Origin: Thorsellia anophelis DSM 18579 | GTDB lineage: Bacteria; Pseudomonadota; Gammaproteobacteria; Enterobacterales; Thorselliaceae | Assembly: GCF_900111395.1 (NCBI RefSeq) | Contig: NZ_FOHV01000027.1 | Location: 1 to 35,914 of the forward strand | Direction: 5' to 3' | Length of the DNA stretch: 35,914 nt | Part shown: positions 7,891 to 16,501 of the stretch, in pieces | How the letters are laid out: every line of letters begins with the position of its first letter | Position numbering within the stretch: the first letter of the stretch is position 1 | Translations under genes and position numbers: made by a program | Notes under the pieces: generated by a model | What the model was told of the DNA's origin: nothing | Database searches by the model: none | What the model saw: the letters and a program-made list of their open reading frames with translations, nothing else

Positions 7891-7928
7891 TAAGGTTAAT
7901 TTCAGGTAGCAAGACCTAATTCAATTTA

Positions 7929-10667
7929 TTAGCTTTCTAATGCCTTAGTAATTTTCTCAAACAAATCACGACTTAAGTTTTCAATTTTACTCATTCTTTC
8001 TAATGTTTTTTTCATTTTACTTGAATAGACTTCATCATACTGTTTAAACTTAATTAAAGGTTCGATTAATCTTGAAGCCACTTGCGGATTTGAAAGATTC
8101 AATGCCATCAAAATTTCTTCTAATAGCTCATAGCCACTTCCATCTTCTGCATGGAATCCTTTATGATTGTACATGATAAATGCCCCAATAAGTGCTCGTA
8201 CGCGATTAGGATTTTGCATGGAAAAAGAGGGATGACGAGTTAATTCCCTGACTAGAGTAACAGCATTACTTGAAGGAGTTTGAGCTTGTGCGCTTAACCA
8301 TTTATCCATTGCAAGGCTATCTCCTTGGTACTGAGTTTCAAACTGTTTTAACAGGCTATTTTTACATGGTAAATCAGTTAATACAGCGATATTTAACGCT
8401 GCAATTTTATCTGTCATGTTATGCGCAGAAAATCTAGTACTGACCATATTATTAATAAACTCAAGGCTAAATTCCTGTACAGATGAATCTTCTGTCTCAT
8501 CAATTTCTAATTGATTTGGCGTTAAATTGGAAGTATTTGCACGAGTACTATGAGCTAAATAACTTAATGCTAGGTTAACAAATCCTCTTTGTGCAATTGA
8601 TTTTGCATCTATCTTATATTCAGACTGTTGGTATGTTTGATAAAGTGTATAGAATTCATCCTGCAATGCAAACCCAAGTGTTGTTTTAATTAAATTTAAT
8701 GCAGTGTCAATTAAAATAGGATCACATATCTGATACCACTGAACAACTTCTCCGACACTCGGCAGAGTTAATAACTCAGTTGTTAACCCTAGATCAATAG
8801 ATTTATCCAACAAGATGGAACGATAAATATCAATTAAGCTTTCATCTAACACCCACCCTTGCCCGTCACTTAGAGAGTGTATTGTTCTATCAATAACTTG
8901 AGAAAGTAAAGTTTGTCCAGCATCCCATCTTATAAAAGAATTTTCTGCATATTGCATCAATAGCTCTAATTGTGGAGTCAAGTAGTCATATTGTAACTTA
9001 ATGGGCGCCGTAAAGTTTCTTAAAAAGCTTGGAACTGGTTTTTCTGATAAAGACTCGAATTCAAATATTTCTTCTGCTTTAGTTAACAGAAGGATTTGAG
9101 TATTTTCATTAAAAGCAAGCTTTGAATGTCCTTTTGGTTTAATTTGAAGCTTTTCACCTGTTTGACTATAAAAATCTAAGCCAAGCGGAATCATCATTGG
9201 TTTTTTGTCTGATTGATCAGCTGTAGGCTTCAGAGTTTGAGTAATTGTTATTCGATATACCCCGGAGCTCTTGTCAAAATGATCTTTAATATTCACTTCA
9301 GGCGTACCTGACTGGCTATACCAAAGTGCAAATTGCGTTAAATCAAGTCCTAATAATGCTTGATCTGCTGCAAGTTGCATCGAGGATAAAAAGTCATCAC
9401 ATGTCGCTGCGCTACCATCGAACTGATTAATGTAATTTTTCATCCCAGCCTGAAAATGCCTTTCCCCTAATAAAGTATGAAGCATACGAATGACTTCAGC
9501 GCCTTTTTCATACACCGTTACGGTATAAAAGTTATTCATTTCCAATACTTTTTCAGGTCTAATCGGATGAGCCATTGGTCCTGCATCTTCAGCAAACTGC
9601 ACCGTTCTGAGTAATCTAACATCATCAATACGTTTCAAAGCTCTTGAGCCCATATCAGAACTAAACTCTTGATCTCTAAATACAGTTAATCCCTCTTTTA
9701 GACTCAACTGAAACCAATCACGGCAAGTAATTCGATTACCTGTCCAGTTATGAAAATATTCATGGCCAATTACAGCTTCTATATTTTGATAATCCACATC
9801 CGTTGCAGTGTCAGTTTTTGCAAGCACAAATTTAGAGTTAAAAATATTTAACCCTTTGTTTTCCATCGCTCCCATATTAAAAAAATCAACCGCAACTATC
9901 ATATAAACATCAAGATCATATTCTAAATCAAAACGATTTTCATCCCATTTCATTGAAGCTTTCAATGACTCCATAGCATAAGGCGCTTTATCTAAATTCC
10001 CCTTATCAACAAAAATCATTAACTCAATATTGCGATTACTTTTAGTAATAAAATTATCTTTTAGCACATCAAAATCACCTGCTACTAAAGCGAATAAATA
10101 GCTAGGTTTTGGAAAGGGATCTTGCCAGATGACAAAATGCTGATTTGTGCCAATATCTCCTTTTTCTATTTGGTTACCATTAGAAAGTAAATATGGATAG
10201 TGTTTTTTATCAGCTATGATTTTGGTCGTGAATTTTGCAAGTACATCTGGCCTATCAAGATAATAGGTAATACGTCTAAATCCTTCCGCTTCACATTGTG
10301 TGCAAAGTGCCTCACCTGATTGATAAAGGCCTTCAAGCGCCGTATTGCTGCTTGGATCAATTTGATTTGTGATTTCTAATGTAAATTGCTTTGGTAATGG
10401 AGACTCTAGCAAATTATGGATAATCAATGCCGATTCAGTTTGAGTAAAATGAGGGTAAGAGACACCATCAATGCAAAGTGAGATTAACGTTAGTTGTTCT
10501 CCATCTAGCTTAAAATCAACTAATTGGTCTGCTAACAAAGAGACTTGGCTAGTTGCTTTGACTATTGTCTTATTGGCATCTAAATTAAATTCTAAATAGA
10601 CATCTGAAATCGTATAGTCCGGTGGAAGATAATCATTTCTGTACTTAACTTGCGACTGTTCGTTCAT
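7929..10667 (-). CDS. pepN: Aminopeptidase N (M1 family)
   Basis: A broad-specificity cytosolic zinc aminopeptidase that finishes protein turnover. The substrate-anchoring GAMEN motif is at residues 266-270 and the zinc site is HEYFH at 302-306 (ligands H302, H306, catalytic E303) with third ligand E325 in LKEGLT. The order is an N-terminal beta domain, the catalytic domain, a small beta domain near 450-550, and a helical C-terminal cap. At 912 residues it is about 40 longer than E. coli (870), with extra residues spread through the C-terminal half. AAGAGAG precedes the ATG. It is divergent from pncB as in E. coli, but a decayed IS605 element now separates them. Confidence 0.98.
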   Translation of the reverse strand: MNEQSQVKYRNDYLPPDYTISDVYLEFNLDANKTIVKATSQVSLLADQLVDFKLDGEQLTLISLCIDGVSYPHFTQTESALIIHNLLESPLPKQFTLEITNQIDPSSNTALEGLYQSGEALCTQCEAEGFRRITYYLDRPDVLAKFTTKIIADKKHYPYLLSNGNQIEKGDIGTNQHFVIWQDPFPKPSYLFALVAGDFDVLKDNFITKSNRNIELMIFVDKGNLDKAPYAMESLKASMKWDENRFDLEYDLDVYMIVAVDFFNMGAMENKGLNIFNSKFVLAKTDTATDVDYQNIEAVIGHEYFHNWTGNRITCRDWFQLSLKEGLTVFRDQEFSSDMGSRALKRIDDVRLLRTVQFAEDAGPMAHPIRPEKVLEMNNFYTVTVYEKGAEVIRMLHTLLGERHFQAGMKNYINQFDGSAATCDDFLSSMQLAADQALLGLDLTQFALWYSQSGTPEVNIKDHFDKSSGVYRITITQTLKPTADQSDKKPMMIPLGLDFYSQTGEKLQIKPKGHSKLAFNENTQILLLTKAEEIFEFESLSEKPVPSFLRNFTAPIKLQYDYLTPQLELLMQYAENSFIRWDAGQTLLSQVIDRTIHSLSDGQGWVLDESLIDIYRSILLDKSIDLGLTTELLTLPSVGEVVQWYQICDPILIDTALNLIKTTLGFALQDEFYTLYQTYQQSEYKIDAKSIAQRGFVNLALSYLAHSTRANTSNLTPNQLEIDETEDSSVQEFSLEFINNMVSTRFSAHNMTDKIAALNIAVLTDLPCKNSLLKQFETQYQGDSLAMDKWLSAQAQTPSSNAVTLVRELTRHPSFSMQNPNRVRALIGAFIMYNHKGFHAEDGSGYELLEEILMALNLSNPQVASRLIEPLIKFKQYDEVYSSKMKKTLERMSKIENLSRDLFEKITKALES

Positions 10668-10758
10668 AACTAATCTCTCTTATTTGATATTATTAATACA
10701 AGTGTCTATTAGCTCGCATAATGATTTTGAGTTGCCTATTTTAGATTTAAATAAACAT

Positions 10759-10920
10759 CTAATTCAATTTTAGACAAATCAAGGCTAAATGTTTTTCTAC
10801 ATCGAGATATAGACAATGTCTTTCGAGCATATCCATGTCTCTTGTGATATAGTGCATAGAGCGATAATATTGAATTCCTGTTAAATCCCAACCTAAACCA
10901 AATTCTTCATTAAACGCTTC
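10759..10920 (-). other. Unassigned open segment, possible gene remnant
   Basis: On the minus strand this frame is open for 53 codons and reads like protein (near its start EEFGLGWDLTGIQYYRSM, later DMDMLERHCLYLDVEKHL) before a TAG. It has no start codon with a ribosome site. It lies where the middle of tnpB should be but does not match TnpB. It may be a fragment of an unrelated gene brought together by deletion. No function proposed. Confidence 0.3.
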
Positions 10921-10924
10921 TTAT

Positions 10925-11584
10925 TGGAGGCTTGATTAAGATGATTACGCCTAATATTTGCCATTTTGGCATGAAACTTACTCACTTTTTTGGCTTTAAA
11001 CCAATTTTTTTGAATTTTACTCTATGACATAACTGAATTTATCATTTCGCTAATGTCACTTTTTCTGTTTTAAGGCTATTAATCGGTTTAAAATGCTCGC
11101 CATTGTTTAACTTAACGCCGTAAATCTTACGATCCACAAATCAATACTAATTTCGCCACCTTTTGCAATAGGGATTTCAACTTCGAATTTAATATGAATA
11201 GAACTATACGGCTATTTTTGTTATAGAGTTTAAAACTTTATAGGCAGTCAAATGAATTATATTGAGCGCGTTTATTAAACCGTGTTAAGGCGGCTCGTTT
11301 TTAAAAGAAATTTTTGTAAGCGTGTCCAAGATCTTGTAGAACCGGTTGCAATCGCTTAAAGGCAACGTTATCAACCACTGCATTTTAAGAGCTTTTCCAC
11401 TCAAATAGTCATGTCCCATTTTTACATAAGAAAAGGTATGTGTTGTCCATTCCTCATGATATTCATTCTGTGAAGCCAGCGATGTATTAAACACAAAACG
11501 ACGAGCCACAGCCAGGCGCTACATATAGAATTCTTGCTAAACATTCGTTCTTAGCAGGAATTTGAAGGCATTTAAAAATTTCAT
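10925..11584 (-). pseudogene. tnpB: tnpB remnant (RNA-guided nuclease of IS605 family)
   Basis: Starting at the ATG 11582-11584 (minus), the frame reads MKFLNAFKF, then after two in-frame stops AVARRFVFNTSLASQNEYH, then SYVKMGHDYL and later SKFHAKMANIRRNH in another frame. These match the TnpB N-terminal RFVFNKALALQ and the 'KVSRLHAKIANIR' helix. The RuvC catalytic blocks and zinc finger that should follow are absent. Shadow frames at 11285-11509 belong to this remnant. It cannot encode a working nuclease. Confidence 0.75.
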
Positions 11585-11651
11585 GTAGGTATTATACGTT
11601 TACATATAAAAAAAGAAACTGATATTCACCTAAGTAAGACATCGCACTTTA

Positions 11652-12060
11652 ATGATGAATGTTCACGCGGTGTTTGTTAGGCTTATTCTATCACACTAAC
11701 AGTATCGTCAGAAAATACTCAACTTGCATCACTGCAACTAGAGTCTCATTATGAAGCTATGCAGCTATTTTACTAATGTATACAGCGATTTTGATATTGA
11801 ACTACTCTATATGAACAGTAAGGGCGTTCACGTTCATTCACAAGCCCCCTGCCAAAATTTATTGGCGTCCTGTTTAATGAGAAGCTTAAAGGGCGTATCC
11901 AGTGGATTATTTAGGCATGATAGTCCAGCCATCAATGCTCGGTATTACTACAAAGGTGTGCAGTGGACTCTAAGCTGCTTTGCCAGCAGTTCTGCTGGTG
12001 CGCCAATAGCTATCATCTAGAATACAAAGAGCAAGAATATATACAAAGCTAGCTGAAAAA
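11652..12060 (+). pseudogene. tnpA: tnpA remnant (Y1/HUH transposase of IS605 family)
   Basis: From 11652 the plus strand gives an N-terminal piece with HAVF and QYRQKIL, then after a stop the frame from 11751 with FDIELLYMNSKGVHVHS, SLKGVSS, YYKGVQWTLSCFASSSAGAP. These match the TnpA blocks: HUH metal site (here HVH), SLKGVSSR, and YWKG-LWSPSYFA-S-GGAP. A stop falls just before the catalytic tyrosine helix; a +1 frame continues LEYKEQE, the likely counterpart of the QY-E-Q helix. At least two stops and one frameshift make it inactive. Confidence 0.75.
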
Positions 12061-12278
12061 GCATGCCTTATATTCTCCCCCCAGAAGGACTAGCTTTTAA
12101 AGCACCCTGAAAAATTAGTTGAAGAAGTAAATGAAATACCTCTTCTAATTAGCGATATCTTATTAACTTTACGAAAAACACACGAAAAGCGTTTGCTAAG
12201 CAGTAGCTTTTTTATTTTTTTGGCGCATAATGTATTCATGTTTAATTAACTAAACTTTAAGGATTGAATCGAAATATT
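12061..12278. other. Leader region of pncB with possible hairpin
   Basis: It contains the presumed outer edge of the dead IS605 element, a small GCTA/TAGC hairpin followed by T6 (12196-12216, a weak terminator signal), and TTGGCG...TAATTA-like promoter elements near 12221-12249. AAGGA (12258-12262) precedes the pncB start. Confidence 0.35.
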
Positions 12279-13487
12279 ATGAAAGCGATAATTCACTCAC
12301 TCATTGATACAGATGCCTATAAACTTTATATGCAACAAGCTGTTTTTGAGCTCTATCCAACTTGTGAAATCACAGCAGAATTTAGGTGTCGCAATAGTGA
12401 AAATTTAGGTGACTATGTTCAATCTATCAAACAGCAGATTGATGGGATGTCTTGTATTCAATTGACAGATGATGAATACCTATTTCTAAAAAGTTTAAAC
12501 CTATTTAGTGATAGATATCTTAACTGGCTTAAAGATTATCGATTTAACCCCGATCAAGTTATCGTTTCCAATCATTCAGGTAAACTCAATATTCAAATTA
12601 AAGGCTTATGGCAAGAAACTATACTATGGGAAGTTCCTCTACTTGCCATCATAAGTGAAGTTGCTCACAAAGCAAAACAAATCAAAACCAACGAAGAAAT
12701 GGTAGATGCTGCAGTAATTCAATTAAAGAACAACTTAGAATTGTTTAAAGAAAAAGCAACACAGCTTAAAATTGATCTAACCCAATACCGTTTAATTGAG
12801 TTCGGTACAAGAAGACGTTATTCTTACGCAGTTCAATCCGAAATTATAAAAACACTTAAGCAACACTCTTTAAATGTTGCTGAGCATTTTTTTTCAGGTA
12901 CAAGTAATCTTCATTTTGCTCATTTGTATCAATTAAAACCAATTGGTACTCAAGCGCATGAATGGTTTCAAGCACACCAACAACTTGCTCCAAACCTTCA
13001 AGTTTCTCAACGTTTCGCACTGTCGCAATGGCTAACTGTTTACCCAACTCAACTTCCTATTGCCTTAACAGACTGCATCAATATGGATGCATTTTTAAGA
13101 GATTTCACTTTAGAATTTGCATCTAAATTCAAAGGGCTTAGGCATGATTCAGGAGATCCAATCATTTGGGGAGAAAAAGCTCTGGCGCATTACAGAAAAT
13201 TGGGCCTCACAACACATGATAAATCACTTGTTTTTTCTGATAATTTAGACTTACTCAAATCACTAACTATTTATGAACACTTTCAAGGGCAAATACAAAC
13301 TAGCTTTGGCATAGGTACACGGCTTACATGTGATATTCCTGGTATTAAACCTCATAATATCGTTATTAAACTCACTTCTTGTAATGGTAAACCGGTTGCT
13401 AAAATATCTGATGAACCAGGTAAAATTATCTGTACCGATAAAAAATTTATTAGTGAGCTTGCCAATGCATTTAACATTCAAGTTTGA
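12279..13487 (+). CDS. pncB: Nicotinate phosphoribosyltransferase
   Basis: It converts nicotinate and PRPP to nicotinate mononucleotide with ATP hydrolysis, the entry step of NAD salvage from nicotinic acid. The N-terminal LIDTDAYKLYMQQAVF and EFRCRN blocks, the central EFGTRRRYSYAVQ, the GTQAHEWFQAHQQL segment around the family's phospho-accepting histidine, and the FKGLRHDSGDP PRPP-binding loop are all present. I start at the ATG 12279 (402 residues; E. coli has 400). An in-frame TTG at 12264 would add five residues but lies only two bases from the AAGGA site. The gene is divergent from pepN as in E. coli. Confidence 0.96.
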   Translation: MKAIIHSLIDTDAYKLYMQQAVFELYPTCEITAEFRCRNSENLGDYVQSIKQQIDGMSCIQLTDDEYLFLKSLNLFSDRYLNWLKDYRFNPDQVIVSNHSGKLNIQIKGLWQETILWEVPLLAIISEVAHKAKQIKTNEEMVDAAVIQLKNNLELFKEKATQLKIDLTQYRLIEFGTRRRYSYAVQSEIIKTLKQHSLNVAEHFFSGTSNLHFAHLYQLKPIGTQAHEWFQAHQQLAPNLQVSQRFALSQWLTVYPTQLPIALTDCINMDAFLRDFTLEFASKFKGLRHDSGDPIIWGEKALAHYRKLGLTTHDKSLVFSDNLDLLKSLTIYEHFQGQIQTSFGIGTRLTCDIPGIKPHNIVIKLTSCNGKPVAKISDEPGKIICTDKKFISELANAFNIQV

Positions 13488-13640
13488 TGGTTATCTCAAA
13501 CAATCAGATTTCATTGTTAACTTTCAAATATATTTTAATTAGTAGAAACACTAAATAAATTTACATTTCCGCTTAAAAGGCTTAGACTGATCGCTTATAT
13601 TATCCTTAATCAACGATTATTTTATATCTAATTAAGGAAT

Positions 13641-13675
13641 GTTATTTTTTGATTGTATTCAATCGATTTTTTTAA
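13641..13675 (+). terminator. Possible terminator between pncB and yjdM
   Basis: TTGATTG and CAATCGA pair around a TATT loop and are followed by seven Ts. The T-run ends just before the yjdM ribosome site (AAGGAG), so the hairpin could also act as a leader structure of yjdM. Confidence 0.35.
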
Positions 13676-13687
13676 GGAGTCTTTGAC

Positions 13688-14032
13688 ATGTCGTCAGATT
13701 TACCTAATTGCCCTAAATGTAGTTCAGAATATACTTATTTAGACAATAATATGTTTGTTTGTCCTGAATGTGCTCACGAATGGGACGAAAATAGCCAATC
13801 TCAAAGTGATGATGATCTCGTGATTAAAGATGCACATGGTACACTCTTAGTTGACGGAGATACCGTTACATTGATAAAAGACCTCAAAGTAAAAGGAAGC
13901 TCTAGTGTAATAAAGATTGGCACTAAAGCAAAAATCTATCGACTTGTAGACGGTGATCACGATCTTGATTGCAAAGTTGATGGTCATGGACAAATGATGT
14001 TGAAGTCTGAATTTGTAAAAAAAGCAAATTAA
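13688..14032 (+). CDS. yjdM: YjdM (PhnA-family) zinc-ribbon protein
   Basis: A 114-residue cytosolic protein of the old 'PhnA' family. Despite the name, it has no shown role in phosphonate breakdown in E. coli. The N-terminal zinc ribbon has two CPxC knuckles (CPKC near residue 8 and CPEC near 25), followed by the conserved KDA-G-LL-DGD block and the [20 protein letters not shown] core, nearly identical to E. coli (111 residues). AAGGAG lies 8-9 bases before the ATG. Its stop is 22 bases before a strong bidirectional terminator shared with argA. Confidence 0.93.
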   Translation: MSSDLPNCPKCSSEYTYLDNNMFVCPECAHEWDENSQSQSDDDLVIKDAHGTLLVDGDTVTLIKDLKVKGSSSVIKIGTKAKIYRLVDGDHDLDCKVDGHGQMMLKSEFVKKAN

Positions 14033-14054
14033 TCTCACCTTTTGCGTGCAAAAT

Positions 14055-14092
14055 AATATAAAAAAGGCTCATTTATGAGCCTTTTTTATATT
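14055..14092. terminator. Bidirectional terminator between yjdM and argA
   Basis: A perfect 18-bp inverted repeat with a 2-base centre: AATATAAAAAAGGCTCAT (14055-14072) and its complement (14075-14092). A-run on one side and T-run on the other give terminators in both directions. It overlaps the first two bases of the argA stop codon region. Confidence 0.92.
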
Positions 14093-15479
14093 AGTCTTTG
14101 CTTAATTCAAATGTTAAAATTTTGGATCTCCTTTGATAATTATACAGCTCTCTTTTTTCTAATGGTAAATCATCTATTTCTGCTGGTATAAATCCCCGCT
14201 CTTGAAACCAATGAATACTTCGAGTAGTCAATACAAAAATCTTATCTAATCCTATTTTTTTCGCCTTTTGTTTTATATGGACTAATAGATTATCCCCTCT
14301 TGAAGAACTTCTATATTCAGGATGAACAGCAACACATGCCATTTCCCCCATTTTTTCTGTCTCAAAAGCATAAAGTGCGGCGCAAGCGATCGTCAGATTA
14401 TCTCTAACAATAACTGTAAACTTATCAATCTCCATTTCTAACTGCTCTCGTGAGCGCCTAACAAGCACCCCCTGCTCTTCTAAGGGACGGATTAACTCTA
14501 AAATACCACCAATATCGTGAATTGTAGCTTGTCTAACTTGTTCTGCACTTTCTTGAACAATTTGAGTTCCAATTCCATCTCTAGAAAAAAGTTCCTGCAA
14601 TAATGAACCATCTTCTTCGAAACTAATTAGATGGCTTCTTGGCACTCCCTGCTGACATGCATTAACTGCTGCAGTTAAAAACCTTAATGTGTTTTCATTG
14701 TGCATTATCTCGTTTCTTGACAAGTTGCTCGCTTTTGCTTTGGCAAGATTATCAGAAAGTAATTGAATAAATTTTGATGAGGTATTGGGGAAGATTTCAG
14801 AAATTACTTGCCCTGTTTCATCACTAATCCCTTGCACGTCAGAAAAACCAATCAACTTTTCAGCTTTAATTTTAATTGCAATTTGCATTGCAATTTCTTC
14901 AGCTGTCAAATTAAAACTTTCACCTGTAATAGAAACAGCTACAGGACCAATTAATACTATTGCATGGTTATCTAATTGTTTGTTTATAGCAGCTGTGTCA
15001 ATTCTTCTAATACGACCACTATGTTGATAATCGATCCCATCATCCACCCCTAAAGGTTGGGCAATCACGAAATTACCACTCACAACATTAATATGCACTC
15101 CCTGCAAAGGAGTGTTATTAACACTCATTGATAATTCAGAAGTGATATCTAACTGCAACATTCCTGCTGTTTGCTTAACAATTTTCAGCGTTTCACTATC
15201 AGTCACCCTGATATTTTTATGATAAACGGGCGCATATTTATGCAATTCTAAATTTTCTTCAATTTGCGGTCTTGCGCCATAAACTATCACCAACCTAATG
15301 CCAAGGCTATGTAGCATACCAATATCGTTTAAGATATTGACAAAGTTTTTATGCAATAATGTTTCACCACTTAGCATAACAACAAATGTCTTACCTCGAT
15401 GAGCATTGATATAAGGAACTGATTGTCTAAAGCCTTGAACTAATTCAGTACTTCTTGTTTGTTTTATCGTGTTTTTCAC
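14091..15479 (-). CDS. argA: N-acetylglutamate synthase (amino-acid N-acetyltransferase)
   Basis: The first step of arginine synthesis: acetyl-CoA plus glutamate to N-acetylglutamate, normally feedback-inhibited by arginine. An N-terminal amino-acid-kinase fold (about residues 1-290, with VVYGARPQI and [14 protein letters not shown]) is followed by a GNAT domain (about 320-460) with the acetyl-CoA loop around [12 protein letters not shown] and the [13 protein letters not shown] block. I prefer the GTG at 15477-15479, which has AGAGG four bases upstream and starts where E. coli does. An in-frame TTG at 15504-15506 with AAGGA four bases upstream would add nine residues. At 462 residues it exceeds E. 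coli (443), mostly through an insertion near residues 245-270. Regulation by ArgR is indicated by the promoter. Confidence 0.95.
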   Translation of the reverse strand: MKNTIKQTRSTELVQGFRQSVPYINAHRGKTFVVMLSGETLLHKNFVNILNDIGMLHSLGIRLVIVYGARPQIEENLELHKYAPVYHKNIRVTDSETLKIVKQTAGMLQLDITSELSMSVNNTPLQGVHINVVSGNFVIAQPLGVDDGIDYQHSGRIRRIDTAAINKQLDNHAIVLIGPVAVSITGESFNLTAEEIAMQIAIKIKAEKLIGFSDVQGISDETGQVISEIFPNTSSKFIQLLSDNLAKAKASNLSRNEIMHNENTLRFLTAAVNACQQGVPRSHLISFEEDGSLLQELFSRDGIGTQIVQESAEQVRQATIHDIGGILELIRPLEEQGVLVRRSREQLEMEIDKFTVIVRDNLTIACAALYAFETEKMGEMACVAVHPEYRSSSRGDNLLVHIKQKAKKIGLDKIFVLTTRSIHWFQERGFIPAEIDDLPLEKRELYNYQRRSKILTFELSKD

Positions 15480-15631
15480 GTTGCCTCTATCTAAAAATAT
15501 GACCAAGGAATCCTTAAATTGAACACAACTTCTGCATTAACAGAATCGTGCTTTAAAGTTCGTAGAATAAAATACGAAGTTTAGCAATTATTTAATCCGT
15601 TAATCCTTACTCCAACCTCATACATTTTTTC

Positions 15632-15659
15632 ATTCTATGAATATTTATTCAAAATGCAA
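15632..15659 (-). promoter_or_regulatory. argA promoter (sigma-70)
   Basis: On the minus strand TTGCAT (15659-15654) is followed after 16 bases by TAGAAT (15637-15632). The spacer is the ARG box described next, an arrangement expected for direct ArgR repression. A leader of about 150 bases separates it from the start codon. Confidence 0.6.
15636..15653. promoter_or_regulatory. ARG box (ArgR operator) in the argA promoter
   Basis: TATGAATATTTATTCAAA matches the 18-base ArgR consensus (wnTGAATwwwwATTCAnw) at every fixed position. It fills the space between the -35 and -10 of argA. A weaker half-site (TATGAATAAAG) begins at 15677, roughly two box-lengths upstream, but no perfect adjacent second box is seen. 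Confidence 0.75.
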
Positions 15660-15750
15660 TTTATTTTCATATCACGTATGAATAAAGCCTTATTTCCTTG
15701 TACAGTAAGCATGACCTAAGAATAATTAAGACTTTTTTGTATCATTTGAA

Positions 15751-15786
15751 ACTTTATTGTATTATATCCATACAATAAAGTATAAT
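15751..15786 (+). promoter_or_regulatory. tetR promoter overlapped by a 12-bp inverted-repeat operator
   Basis: ACTTTATTGTAT (15751-15762) and ATACAATAAAGT (15770-15781) are a perfect inverted repeat with a 7-base centre. TTGTAT within the left arm (15757-15762) and TATAAT (15781-15786) form a promoter with an 18-base spacer, so the palindrome covers it fully. This is the expected position for an autoregulating TetR-family operator. Confidence 0.65.
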
Positions 15787-15879
15787 GATTTACCATAAAC
15801 TTAAATTATTAAGATGCTGGGACATTTTGCGTTATATGAAAAGCTAGAGTATTAGACTTTAAAGGAGCAAGCCATATTA

Positions 15880-16407
15880 ATGGATACAAAAAATAGTGAA
15901 CAATTAAAGGCCCTTGCTGGTGCTATGATCATGCATCCACGTGCAACTTTACAAGAAATCGCAGAGCTCGTAGGACTAAGCCGTGCGACTTTACATAGAA
16001 CATATGGTACGAGAGAAAGAATCAATGAACAAATTTTTTCTTTAGCCACAAAAACATTAAATGAATTATTTAATGATATCAATCTTGAAGAAAATGATAT
16101 TGAAAAAACTTTCCTTGGTTTGATCGAATTACATTATGAGCATCAAACCTTATTACGTTTTTTATGTGCTAATCCTACAGCAATAGATGAATCAAAATTT
16201 GAAGCCTACATGAATTGGTTAAATCGTTTTTTTATATATGGCCAGAGGAAAGGATACTTTAAACTTGACCTTAATGCTAATGTACTCACAGAGGCTTTCG
16301 TTTCATTACTATATGGCTTAATAGAATCAGCTGGACGAGGGAGAATTGCAAAAACAAATCTCACAGAACATATTGCTATGTGTTTTTTAAAAGGGACAAA
16401 AGCATAG
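15880..16407 (+). CDS. TetR/AcrR-family transcriptional regulator
   Basis: A 175-residue repressor-type protein. The N-terminal helix-turn-helix spans about residues 22-50 (ATLQEIAELVGLSRATLHRT, then YGTRERI), and the remainder is an all-helical ligand-binding domain. AAGGAG lies 12-13 bases before the ATG, rather long spacing. It precedes an RND adaptor and pump on the same strand with 94 bases between, so control of that efflux operon and of itself is the natural reading. A perfect 12-bp palindrome covers its own promoter. The inducing ligand cannot be read from the sequence. Confidence 0.9.
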   Translation: MDTKNSEQLKALAGAMIMHPRATLQEIAELVGLSRATLHRTYGTRERINEQIFSLATKTLNELFNDINLEENDIEKTFLGLIELHYEHQTLLRFLCANPTAIDESKFEAYMNWLNRFFIYGQRKGYFKLDLNANVLTEAFVSLLYGLIESAGRGRIAKTNLTEHIAMCFLKGTKA

Positions 16408-16501
16408 CTATGTTTGTGTATAGCCATAAAATAATATCTTAACCCTTAATTTAATAACGCCAACCCAGTTAAATTAAAATATTTGATGAAAAGGAACTAA
16501 T

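Larger units (their letters stand above)
10925..12090. mobile_element. Decayed IS605-type (IS200/IS605 family) element
   Basis: Remnants of tnpB (minus) and tnpA (plus) lie back to back, the divergent arrangement of IS605 itself. Both genes carry several stops and frameshifts, and the 3' half of tnpB is missing, so the element is dead. Exact ends were not found: the tnpB-side end has been lost in a deletion near 10925 and the tnpA-side end probably lies near 12060-12110. It occupies the pepN/pncB divergent promoter region. Confidence 0.75.

Noticed and set aside
11285-11509. 74-codon minus-strand frame as an intact small gene
   Set aside because: The sequence is an internal part of a tnpB remnant; matching residues continue upstream and downstream through stops.
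11751-12020. 89-codon plus-strand frame as an intact small gene
   Set aside because: It is the middle of an IS605 tnpA remnant; the N-terminal part lies upstream past a stop and the tyrosine helix downstream in another frame.
12264-12278. TTG start for pncB
   Set aside because: It lies only two bases from the AAGGA site and adds residues not seen in the family; ATG 12279 fits better.
15480-15506. TTG start for argA
   Set aside because: Possible because AAGGA precedes it, but GTG 15479 has its own AGAGG site and matches the E. coli N-terminus.
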